Assembly (NCBI GenBank): GCA_947653505.1
Contig: CANTHI010000181.1
Span: 1 to 7,396, forward strand
DNA from: an uncultured Eubacterium sp.
GTDB taxonomy: Bacteria > Bacillota_A > Clostridia > Lachnospirales > Lachnospiraceae
Length of the DNA stretch: 7,396 nucleotides
Direction of reading: 5' to 3'
A program made the translations under genes and the position numbers. Below are positions 1-5,941 of the stretch, piece after piece. Position 1 is the stretch's first letter. Every line of letters starts with the position of its first letter. Below the pieces are notes generated by a model. That model did not search any database and had not been told where the DNA came from. It saw only the letters and a list, made by a program, of their open reading frames with translations.

Positions 1-288
1 TCCACGATTCAGGAGCTTGTTAGAAACAAGAGCAACGGCTGTAATCAGAATAAATATACCCGCTGCTACTGCAGAACCATATCCCATGTTGAACTGCGAG
101 AACGAAAGCTTATACATGTAGGTTGCCATCAGCTCTGTAGATGTTCCTGGCCCTCCGCCCGTCATAACATAAATCAAATCGAAATACTTCAGGGAGCCTA
201 CCAGTGAAAGAATCGCTCCTGCAACCAGTGTAGGCTTCAAAAGAGGAAGCGCTATATGCCAGAAATACTGCCCGCGAGTCGCTCCGTC
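1..288 (-). pseudogene. C-terminal fragment of carbohydrate ABC transporter permease (MalF/UgpA/LacF type)
   Basis: Read on the minus strand, residues 197-292 of the fused frame match the inner-membrane permease of sugar ABC importers. The cytoplasmic EAA-loop signature is visible as IDGATRGQYFWHIALPLLKP (196-215), which normally contacts the ATPase. It is followed by a hydrophobic segment (about 216-238), the typical periplasmic stretch TGGGPGTSTE (239-248), and a final membrane helix (about 268-289) ending in NKLLNRG. That ending is close to the usual C-terminus of the family, so the real stop is probably just beyond the window. The first four or so membrane helices and the start are absent. 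No other transport gene is in this window, so the segment is foreign to the polysaccharide operon and is expected to belong to a sugar-importer locus. Confidence 0.85.
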
Positions 289-876
289 AATCACAGCCCG
301 GTGATGAATCGTAACGCCTTTTGGTACTCCCGTAGAACCGGATGTAAATAATACATACAGCAAGTCCGTGTCGCAGACACGTTCCCTTTGCCGCAGGACA
401 ATGGCGTCTCTGTTTTCTTTTTTGCAATTGCTGTCTGCAGCAGGATCCGGTAAAACAGGATCTTCCATCATAACTTCTATCGTAACTTCTTTCGTAACTT
501 CTATAAAAATAACATCCGCATTTTTTTGAAACTGGCTGATCTGGTCTTTGAGTCCCTGCCTGGTTATGATCACTTCCGGCTGCAGAATCTCCAGTATTTT
601 ATGGATCCGTTCCACAGGCATACTGATGTCAATGGGGGAATAAAAATTGCCGCTGTATGCCACCGCGAAAAAAGAAACCAGTACATCCACGCTCTTTTCC
701 ATATATACCGCTACCGCTTTTTTAAAATACCCTTTTTCGACAAGGATTGCGGCCAGATCCAGCGCTTTTCTTCGTATTTCTTTGAATGTCAGTTCCTGAT
801 CTTTATCTGCAAATGCTATTTTATCAGGATAACGTCTGGCGGTTTCATCCAGCCATTCTGTCACATTTAACTGCAT
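1..876 (-). CDS. Chimeric ORF: adenylation-enzyme N-terminus fused in frame to a sugar ABC permease C-terminus (partial)
   Basis: The frame is open for 292 codons from ATG 874-876 to the window edge. Residues 1-196 are the N-terminal part of an AMP-forming ligase of the DltA/NRPS adenylation type: an opening resembling WLDETARRYPDKIAFADK, then the P-loop-like core TSGSTG (178-183) with PKG (185-187) and IHHRAVID (190-197). Such enzymes activate an amino or acyl acid as an adenylate and load a carrier protein, and are usually about 500 residues. Everything after the A3 motif is missing here. From about residue 197 the protein becomes the C-terminal part of a MalF/UgpA-like permease. The start overlaps the preceding SGNH-gene stop by 10 nt and has a good Shine-Dalgarno (GAGGTG, 5-nt spacer), so the N-terminal half is a genuine operon member. 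The whole product is unlikely to work as a ligase or a transporter. The adenylation assignment is strong; amino-acid specificity cannot be read because the specificity pocket is absent. Confidence 0.85.
   Translation of the reverse strand, partial: MQLNVTEWLDETARRYPDKIAFADKDQELTFKEIRRKALDLAAILVEKGYFKKAVAVYMEKSVDVLVSFFAVAYSGNFYSPIDISMPVERIHKILEILQPEVIITRQGLKDQISQFQKNADVIFIEVTKEVTIEVMMEDPVLPDPAADSNCKKENRDAIVLRQRERVCDTDLLYVLFTSGSTGVPKGVTIHHRAVIDGATRGQYFWHIALPLLKPTLVAGAILSLVGSLKYFDLIYVMTGGGPGTSTELMATYMYKLSFSQFNMGYGSAVAAGIFILITAVALVSNKLLNRG
280..297 (-). other. Junction between adenylation domain and permease (breakpoint or misjoin)
   Basis: The protein reads HHRAVID as in adenylation enzymes and AVIDGATRGQ as in MalF-type permeases. 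The four residues AVID (bases 286-297) fit both families, so the switch occurred within or next to about 12 bp of possible shared sequence. The frame is preserved exactly. There is no inverted repeat, IS end or target duplication visible at the join. Confidence 0.8.
466..501 (-). repeat. Three tandem 12-bp units inside the adenylation gene
   Basis: On the plus strand the units are CATCATAACTTC (466-477), TATCGTAACTTC (478-489) and TTTCGTAACTTC (490-501). They encode the residues EVTK, EVTI and EVMM (126-137) in a variable linker ahead of the ATP-binding core. Because the unit is a multiple of three, copy-number change would keep the reading frame. Confidence 0.85.
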
Positions 877-3032
877 CCTGTCACCTCTTCCTGTTTTGTG
901 ATATGTACCGGCGCCGCGCATGTATCAAAGGACGCCGTATCAATGACTTCGTTTAACTGTCTGTCATATACCGCAATGTTGATGCCTCTTTCTGCCTGTG
1001 AATATTCTGCGTTCCAGATTTGAATGGACGACATGTTTCCGGATTCAAACCCGCCGCTTTTTAACCTGTAAATCATACCGTCTGTTTCTATCGGACGTCT
1101 GCCGTGGTCTTTTTTCTCATAGATCACCTGTCCCTGCTCTACGACTGCCAGATAAGAGTCTCTGTATTCCAATGCCGCCAGTTCATGCAGTCCGTTTGCT
1201 TCAAACACTGCCCTTGCCGTAGCGTCCAGCGCGCCTGCCGCATCATCCAGCGCTGACAGAAAAATCACACAGTCCTGCTTATCCCAATATGCTTTCAGAT
1301 AATCCCACAACCCGTCACTGCCTGTCTGCTCTTTCAATACCGCAGCGTAGCGGAACGCTTCGCACCGGCGGTTGTATAAATACAGTTTTTGCAGATTTGC
1401 AGAAAGCTCACTGAAATCTTTTCCTTTTTCCAGTTCTTCCTCTAACCTAGCGGCCATATTCACATTGTCCCTTGTATCAGACGCAAACGTGTCAAAATAC
1501 GCAGAATCCACGCATTTTTTCTGTCTGGCGTCATACACAACCATGTTCAGGCCCCTGTGGTTTTTCGCATACTCTTTGCCGTCTATTTTGCAGGAAGCAA
1601 TATTTCCAAGCGCTCTTCCGCCGCCTTTTAACTGGTATGCCGTCCCATCCTTTAGATTTCCTTCGTAGGAAACCGCCAGTTTTCGAAAATCCGCGTCCTC
1701 AAAAATATCTTCTGTATCATCCGCATCTGCTTTGTTTCTTTCCAGTAATTCGCATACAATATCCCCGTTTTCGATCACCGCCAGATAAGAATCCCGATAC
1801 CCGATTTTTGAAAGCTTCTTTAGTCCAAGCGACGCAAATGTTTTTCTCTGTGCCGGTGTCAGGGACTTTGAAGCTTCGTCTTTGACTGCAAGAAATACCA
1901 TATGATCCTGATTTTTTATTGCTGTCTTTATATATGCACAGGGATCTTCCAGTCTTTTCAGACTTAACACCTTTTCGACAGACGCATGATACTCTTTCAG
2001 AAGTTCTTCCATATAATCGTATCCGGGATCTTTTCGCACATCCGCTGCCCCGCAGTTTTCGGACAAATAGTTTCCAAACCATGCGGTCAGCTTTGACGCT
2101 CCGTAGTAATTCATATGAAGACCGTCTTCACTGTCCAGCGCCCGGTTATAATCAATCTCATCAGCCCACGGCGCATAGTTAAAATCAAAAAAATCTAATC
2201 CATATGTTTCAGCGGCAGCCGCGACCGCATGATGATCCGAAGATGACCACCTGTTTAAAACCGGCGTTTTGGCCAGCGTCAGTGTCAGCCCCTTTTCCCT
2301 GCAGAACTCCACCATTTTTTCAAAATAAGCCAGTGCCTCCGGGTCAAATTGTGTGTCTTCCGCTTCCGGATCCGGCAGATATCTGACTGTTTCCCTAAGA
2401 TCATATTGTCCGGAATCGATATACTGTCCCGCCGTAAAATGATATCCCCTGCTGCTGTGATCCACATCATATTTTCGTTTCAAAAAATCAGACTTTGTCA
2501 GGGAGCTCCATCTGCTGTGATAAGCAAACAACGGAAACAGATAAGACAGCGCCTCATCCGCATTTTTCGTATATGCCCTTACGGCATTTATTTTTACCCT
2601 GGACAATTTCATACCATCGATCCCTTTCTGGTAAAAGGTGATCTTCGGTGTTTTCCGCAGCATGGAGCAATCCAGCACGACCGTTTTCAACGTTTTGGAA
2701 TGGAGCCTGTAAGCCTCTTCGAGCCAGTAATAGGATACTAATACAGGCTGCTGCTCCGTTCCGAGATTATATGCGCAGATCCCATATGTTTCATACAATT
2801 CCATCGGGATAAAACCGTTTGCGGTAATGCTCGCACCAAGAAAAACTGTATCGATCGTATTGCGCGGCTGCTCATAAAATCCATATACCGTATCATAATT
2901 ATTCCACTCCAGCCACACCGGCTGCAGAAACCAGTTCAGCGCCTGAAACATCAGCCCTGCTATCAGCGTAAAAAATACGGTCCGGATCACATACTTATGC
3001 TTCTGCTTCCTATCAGGCTTCATATCCATCAT
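867..3032 (-). CDS. Membrane-anchored SGNH/DltD-like protein with two C-terminal FAM3/ILEI-like modules
   Basis: This is a 721-residue protein. A Lys/Arg-rich start (5-13) and one hydrophobic segment (about 14-37) predict a type II membrane anchor with the bulk outside the cell. Residues 60-325 form an SGNH-hydrolase-like domain: GAS with candidate nucleophile Ser68, an Asn-Leu-Gly element at 89-91, and the closing Asp-Gly-Leu-His at 303-306. This layout resembles DltD and polymer acyl-transferases. Residues 364-704 hold two copies of a module whose motifs (VFLAVKDEAS, YRDSYLAV, HRGLNMVVYD, FDT) recall the animal FAM3/ILEI fold; in family knowledge a related POMGNT1 stem domain binds sugar. 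The start overlaps the upstream glycosyltransferase stop by 20 nt. ATG 3023 is 9 nt from the GGAAGG site and may be the true start; numbering here uses ATG 3032. It probably modifies or binds a surface glycan outside the membrane. Catalytic activity is inferred, not shown. Confidence 0.85.
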   Translation of the reverse strand: MMDMKPDRKQKHKYVIRTVFFTLIAGLMFQALNWFLQPVWLEWNNYDTVYGFYEQPRNTIDTVFLGASITANGFIPMELYETYGICAYNLGTEQQPVLVSYYWLEEAYRLHSKTLKTVVLDCSMLRKTPKITFYQKGIDGMKLSRVKINAVRAYTKNADEALSYLFPLFAYHSRWSSLTKSDFLKRKYDVDHSSRGYHFTAGQYIDSGQYDLRETVRYLPDPEAEDTQFDPEALAYFEKMVEFCREKGLTLTLAKTPVLNRWSSSDHHAVAAAAETYGLDFFDFNYAPWADEIDYNRALDSEDGLHMNYYGASKLTAWFGNYLSENCGAADVRKDPGYDYMEELLKEYHASVEKVLSLKRLEDPCAYIKTAIKNQDHMVFLAVKDEASKSLTPAQRKTFASLGLKKLSKIGYRDSYLAVIENGDIVCELLERNKADADDTEDIFEDADFRKLAVSYEGNLKDGTAYQLKGGGRALGNIASCKIDGKEYAKNHRGLNMVVYDARQKKCVDSAYFDTFASDTRDNVNMAARLEEELEKGKDFSELSANLQKLYLYNRRCEAFRYAAVLKEQTGSDGLWDYLKAYWDKQDCVIFLSALDDAAGALDATARAVFEANGLHELAALEYRDSYLAVVEQGQVIYEKKDHGRRPIETDGMIYRLKSGGFESGNMSSIQIWNAEYSQAERGINIAVYDRQLNEVIDTASFDTCAAPVHITKQEEVTGCS
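882..887 (-). promoter_or_regulatory. Shine-Dalgarno for the adenylation ORF
   Basis: GAGGTG on the minus strand, 5 nt before ATG 876. It lies inside the end of the SGNH gene and supports the 10-nt overlap start. Confidence 0.7.
921..1313 (-). repeat. FAM3/ILEI-like module, second copy (protein repeat B)
   Basis: Residues 574-704 of the SGNH protein. Order of elements: VIFLSALDDAA (589-599), YRDSYLAVVEQG (623-634), YRLKSGG (655-661), ERGINIAVYD (681-690), and FDT (702-704). It aligns with repeat A element by element, including the identical run YRDSYLAV, but is diverged enough to be an old duplication. In vertebrate FAM3 proteins the GRGLN and FDT elements come first and the DDPA and RDSW elements come last, so the order here is reversed. 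Confidence 0.7.
1488..1943 (-). repeat. FAM3/ILEI-like module, first copy (protein repeat A)
   Basis: Residues 364-515 of the SGNH protein. Order of elements: VFLAVKDEAS (379-388), YRDSYLAVIENG (412-423), YQLKGGG (466-472), HRGLNMVVYD (492-501), and FDT (513-515). An acidic spacer (about 436-448) separates the two halves. A helical, charged linker of about 60 residues (516-573) then leads to repeat B. Confidence 0.7.
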
Positions 3033-4125
3033 CCTTCCATTCCATCAGAGCCGGCCACTCCATATCCTGCAGTTTTTTGCTTATATTAGCGCGAATCTTC
3101 TGATACAGTTCCCTGTCATTTTTTAATTCCATCATCCGCTTTGCAAAATTTTTGCTGTCACCTGCGGCGGCAAGCAGTCCTGTAACCCCATGCTCAATCT
3201 GTCCGGAAAGCCCTCCCGCATCCGATGCAATCACAGGCACCCCGCATTCCATTGCTACCAGAAGAGCGCCTGACTGCGTGGCATCGGTATAAGGAAATAC
3301 CGCTATCAGGTTTTCTCCCTGAAAGATGCTTTCCACCTCACAATTTTCCACCCACCGGTTGATCACGCGTACGCGGGGCAGTGCCTGGTATTGTTTCTGG
3401 TACGGCCTAAAGTCTCCGTCTCCGATAACCGTAAGCGTAACATCCTCACACTGGCTGGATACTCTCTGATAAGCCTGTGCCAGGATATCCAGCCCTTTAT
3501 ATTTCGAGATCCGCCCGAAAAAAACAAAGTTGGTCTTATCCTTTTCATAACGTACGAGTCTTTGTTTTTTTCTGATCTGGTTATAAAAGCTGTGGCGGCC
3601 AAGAGGCATATAATGCACATGCCCCGTCTTATGATACCGGCGCTCCGCATACCGGATAAATCTTTTGGAATGCACGAGGATCTCATCTGCCGTCTGATAA
3701 GACCGGTCTACGCCGCACAGCTTATATGCTAACGCATAGACTTCTCCTGTATGCAGCACCGGATCATGGCAGACAACATATTTCTTTGCCGCCGGAAACA
3801 GGCGGTTGACCGCATAGGTCCAGAATGTGCACATCGGACAGTAAATGGCCTTTACCTCATACTTTTCCAGTTCTTTTCTGATCTGATACTTTTTATACAG
3901 GTTAAACTGTATATGGTTTTTGATAAAAGAGACGGGAGAATCATATGTAGGAATCATTACCAGTTTATCTATAGAAAGCTGCTTCCACTCTTCCAGATTA
4001 TCAGCCTGATCTGATATGACAGCGGCAACACGGGCTCCCTGCCCGGTCAGGGCTTTTGTCATCTCATATGCGTTTAATGGGCCGCCTCCATGTCTTCCTG
4101 TGTAATTGATTAAAATTATCTGCAT
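3013..4125 (-). CDS. Family 4 (GT-B) glycosyltransferase
   Basis: A 370-residue cytoplasmic GT-B enzyme expected to transfer a sugar from a nucleotide donor onto a growing surface glycan. The N-terminal domain opens with MQIILINYTG and the glycine loop GGGP (13-16). The C-terminal donor domain shows FFGRISKYKGLDIL (202-215), VIGDGDF (233-239), and PYTDATQSGALL (278-289) followed by CGVPVIASDAGG (294-305), all typical of GT4. The usual paired glutamates (E-x7-E) are not at their normal places; the TQSG form is seen instead. ATG 4123-4125 is chosen because AAAGGTG lies 6 nt upstream. A GTG at 4134 would add three residues but falls inside that Shine-Dalgarno. The gene starts 31 nt after the nucleotidyltransferase stop and overlaps the SGNH gene at its end. 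Sugar and acceptor are unknown. Confidence 0.9.
   Translation of the reverse strand: MQIILINYTGRHGGGPLNAYEMTKALTGQGARVAAVISDQADNLEEWKQLSIDKLVMIPTYDSPVSFIKNHIQFNLYKKYQIRKELEKYEVKAIYCPMCTFWTYAVNRLFPAAKKYVVCHDPVLHTGEVYALAYKLCGVDRSYQTADEILVHSKRFIRYAERRYHKTGHVHYMPLGRHSFYNQIRKKQRLVRYEKDKTNFVFFGRISKYKGLDILAQAYQRVSSQCEDVTLTVIGDGDFRPYQKQYQALPRVRVINRWVENCEVESIFQGENLIAVFPYTDATQSGALLVAMECGVPVIASDAGGLSGQIEHGVTGLLAAAGDSKNFAKRMMELKNDRELYQKIRANISKKLQDMEWPALMEWKDDGYEA
3033..3038 (-). promoter_or_regulatory. Shine-Dalgarno for the SGNH/FAM3-like gene
   Basis: GGAAGG directly abuts ATG 3032 and is 3 nt from ATG 3029 and 9 nt from ATG 3023. The spacing favours the third ATG (protein beginning MKPDRKQ). Confidence 0.55.
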
Positions 4126-4131
4126 AGGATT

Positions 4132-4138
4132 CACCTTT
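4132..4138 (-). promoter_or_regulatory. Shine-Dalgarno for the GT4 gene
   Basis: AAAGGTG, 6 nt upstream of ATG 4125. The in-frame GTG at 4134 is part of this site, which decides the start in favour of the ATG. Confidence 0.75.
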
Positions 4139-4156
4139 CCTGCCGAAACAGATCTT

Positions 4157-4885
4157 TTATTTTTTTGTCCTGTTTAAAAAACGGTTTAAATCATCCGGCG
4201 TGCCCAGCCCGTACATCCCATCATCCAGCGCTCCTATATTGTAATAAGCGATCTTTCTGCCATCCCCGATCATCAGATTATAGACAGGCGCAACATAAAA
4301 CTCATGATTCACCCGCAAATCAGCCTCTATCATCTGATGGGCATACCTCACAAAATCTGATCCGGCGCTGAAATTATAAATTCCTACCGTTGCCTCATCT
4401 GAAATCACTTCTTTTTCCCTGACTGTGACAACGAATCCCTGCTCATCATATTGAATAAAGGACCATTTGTCATCATATGCTTTCATCGTCATAATCAGGC
4501 CGTCACGCCCTTTGCAGCGATCCAGATACTGATCTATGCCGCATTCTACATACTGGTCAGAATTTGCGATCATCAGGGGCGCATCTGTATCAATCAGGCT
4601 TTCTGCCAGCAGAACGGTACATGCTGCTCCTTCTGTCACATGATCTACAGCTACAATCTCACAGTCTGGTTCTATGGTTTTTAAATGTTTTACCAGATCA
4701 TACCTGTCCAGATGTTCCTGCAGACACAAAAATATAAACCGGTATGGCTGTTTTGGCCGGATATTTTCTATGACCACATCGATCATCGGCCTGCCATTTA
4801 CGTCAATCAGCGGTTTTGGGAGCTGGTATCCCGCATCAGCAAACCGGCTCCCGCGGCCTGCCATTGGTATTACAATGTTCATCAT
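4157..4885 (-). CDS. Sugar/alditol-phosphate nucleotidyltransferase (canonical loop)
   Basis: A 242-residue Rossmann-like NTP transferase that would join a phosphorylated sugar or alditol to a nucleotide with release of pyrophosphate. The nucleotide loop is complete: IPMAGRGSRF (6-15), then the Lys-Pro-Leu of QLPKPLIDV (21-29). MIANSDQY (105-112) carries the metal-binding Asp110, and EFYVAPVYN (195-203) lies in the substrate half. It lacks the long C-terminal left-handed helix domain of bifunctional GlmU enzymes. The start ATG 4883-4885 has GGAGG 7 nt upstream and forms an ATGA overlap with the cupin stop, which suggests translational coupling. It is a diverged paralogue of the nucleotidyltransferase at 5189-5941. 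Base and substrate specificity cannot be told from the sequence. Confidence 0.88.
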   Translation of the reverse strand: MMNIVIPMAGRGSRFADAGYQLPKPLIDVNGRPMIDVVIENIRPKQPYRFIFLCLQEHLDRYDLVKHLKTIEPDCEIVAVDHVTEGAACTVLLAESLIDTDAPLMIANSDQYVECGIDQYLDRCKGRDGLIMTMKAYDDKWSFIQYDEQGFVVTVREKEVISDEATVGIYNFSAGSDFVRYAHQMIEADLRVNHEFYVAPVYNLMIGDGRKIAYYNIGALDDGMYGLGTPDDLNRFLNRTKK

Positions 4886-5232
4886 GATTCATCCTCCATA
4901 TATTTATCATTGTTTGCTCCCGGGATTTTTACAACCAGACTCACACAGTCTTCCAATGCAAGAAAATCCGTGCAGTCATACGGTTCCGCTACAATGATAT
5001 CTCCTGCCTTCCATTCCCTGTCAAACATTCTGGCCTTTCCGCTTACAATAACCGTATATTCCGTAGCTATTTTATGATAATGCTTTTTTTCATAATCTCC
5101 CTTTTGATACTGCTTCATCCCTGCCTCAACTTCATTTGTCTTACACAGGGAAGGCTCAAAATTTCCGATAAACCATCCTTTCACCATATCATGAATATCT
5201 GCTGACCTCACTGTCTGTAACCTGCCTTTCAT
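4882..5232 (-). CDS. Small single-domain cupin of a polysaccharide locus
   Basis: A 116-residue cytoplasmic protein. The first cupin motif is perfect in spacing: G45, H51, H53, E58, G65, which would bind one metal ion. The second motif is partial: GDIIVAEP (77-84) is present but the usual histidine is not, so the metal site may be three-ligand. Cupins in such loci are often sugar epimerases or isomerases, but this one is too short and too generic to call. Its start is uncertain: ATG 5230-5232 overlaps the upstream gene by 44 nt and has only a weak purine stretch ahead of it. GTG 5209-5211 follows AAAGGCAGG and is an alternative, and ATG 5185-5187 is possible. The conserved core begins near GWFIGNFEPS (19-28). 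It sits between two paralogous nucleotidyltransferases, pointing to a shared intermediate. Confidence 0.8.
   Translation of the reverse strand: MKGRLQTVRSADIHDMVKGWFIGNFEPSLCKTNEVEAGMKQYQKGDYEKKHYHKIATEYTVIVSGKARMFDREWKAGDIIVAEPYDCTDFLALEDCVSLVVKIPGANNDKYMEDES
4893..4897 (-). promoter_or_regulatory. Shine-Dalgarno for the canonical nucleotidyltransferase
   Basis: GGAGG, 7 nt upstream of the first of two adjacent ATG codons (4885), inside the cupin 3' end. Confidence 0.75.
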
Positions 5233-5941
5233 ATTCTTTTATTTTTTCCATCGAATACAGGGAATGGAACTGATGTGCCTTTATGGGATAATAAACTACT
5301 TTTTTATTTGCAAGGATCAGTTCATTTATCGATCCCGAAATATAATAGACGCCGTTTCCGGTATCGCCCTTTCTGATTTTCTTTTCCGCTACGTCCACAA
5401 AATCACAGCCATGACGAAAATAATAAAACCCTGCCACTGCATTTTTGGAAATAGGCTTCTTTTCCGCCACCTCCACAACGTAATCTTTCTCCGTACGGAT
5501 GTATGTCCAGCGGGGATGAATATTCTCAAATGTGATCAGGCCCGCGTCTGCCTGCTTAGACTCAAAATAGGTGAGTACTTCTTTATAATCTACATCACGG
5601 ATTTCGTCATTATTTACGATCATCAGAGGATCTTTGCCATTCACATAGGATATGGCCATCAGGCTTGTACAGAGCGCTCCTGCCGTTTCATTTTTTAGCT
5701 GTATGACATCACAATTTCCATTTGTAACCAGGCGTGCAATATGATCTGTATGAAATTTCCTGCATTCTTCTTCCTTCAGGATCATGATATAATGTACATC
5801 TTTTATCTGTGCATACTCTTCAAGCACCCTTTGCACCATCGGTTTTCCGTTTACATCCATTAATACCTTTGGATAATAGCTGTTTTTAAAAAACTCAGAT
5901 ACTCCCGCAGAAGGAATCAGTACATTTACTGGCATAATCAC
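5189..5941 (-). CDS. Nucleotidyltransferase-like protein with altered nucleotide loop
   Basis: A 250-residue NTP-transferase-fold protein clearly related to the one at 4157-4885. Shared blocks are YYPKVLMDVNGKPM (22-35), the ETAGALCTSL stretch (85-94), LMIVNNDE (106-113) with candidate metal ligand Asp112, and WTYI (145-148). The phosphate-binding loop, however, reads IPSAGVSEFF (9-18). The second glycine and the arginine of the G-x-G-x-R signature are missing, and PKP is replaced by PKV. It may use a different nucleotide or phosphorylated substrate, or may act as a partner or regulator of the canonical paralogue. The frame begins at GTG 5939-5941, which overlaps the HAD stop by 4 nt and has AAAGGA 4 nt upstream. 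ATG 5933-5935, 10 nt from the same site, is an alternative that loses two residues. Confidence 0.83.
   Translation of the reverse strand: MIMPVNVLIPSAGVSEFFKNSYYPKVLMDVNGKPMVQRVLEEYAQIKDVHYIMILKEEECRKFHTDHIARLVTNGNCDVIQLKNETAGALCTSLMAISYVNGKDPLMIVNNDEIRDVDYKEVLTYFESKQADAGLITFENIHPRWTYIRTEKDYVVEVAEKKPISKNAVAGFYYFRHGCDFVDVAEKKIRKGDTGNGVYYISGSINELILANKKVVYYPIKAHQFHSLYSMEKIKEYERQVTDSEVSRYS

Noticed and set aside
466..501. The 12-bp repeats as a CRISPR-like array.
   Set aside because: The units are contiguous, without spacers, and are in-frame coding sequence.
526..870. A 114-codon plus-strand open frame.
   Set aside because: It is antisense to the adenylation reading frame, which has recognisable motifs; the plus-strand product is rich in Phe/Cys/His with no family features.
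1..876. The fused ORF as a novel membrane-tethered adenylating transporter.
   Set aside because: The adenylation half lacks everything after the A3 core and the permease half lacks its first helices, so a working bifunctional protein is implausible.
1717..2082. A 121-codon minus-strand frame in another phase.
   Set aside because: It is inside the well-supported SGNH/FAM3-like gene and its product is Arg/Lys/Ser-rich noise.
2349..2741. A 130-codon plus-strand open frame.
   Set aside because: It lies wholly antisense to the SGNH domain and has no motif or Shine-Dalgarno support.
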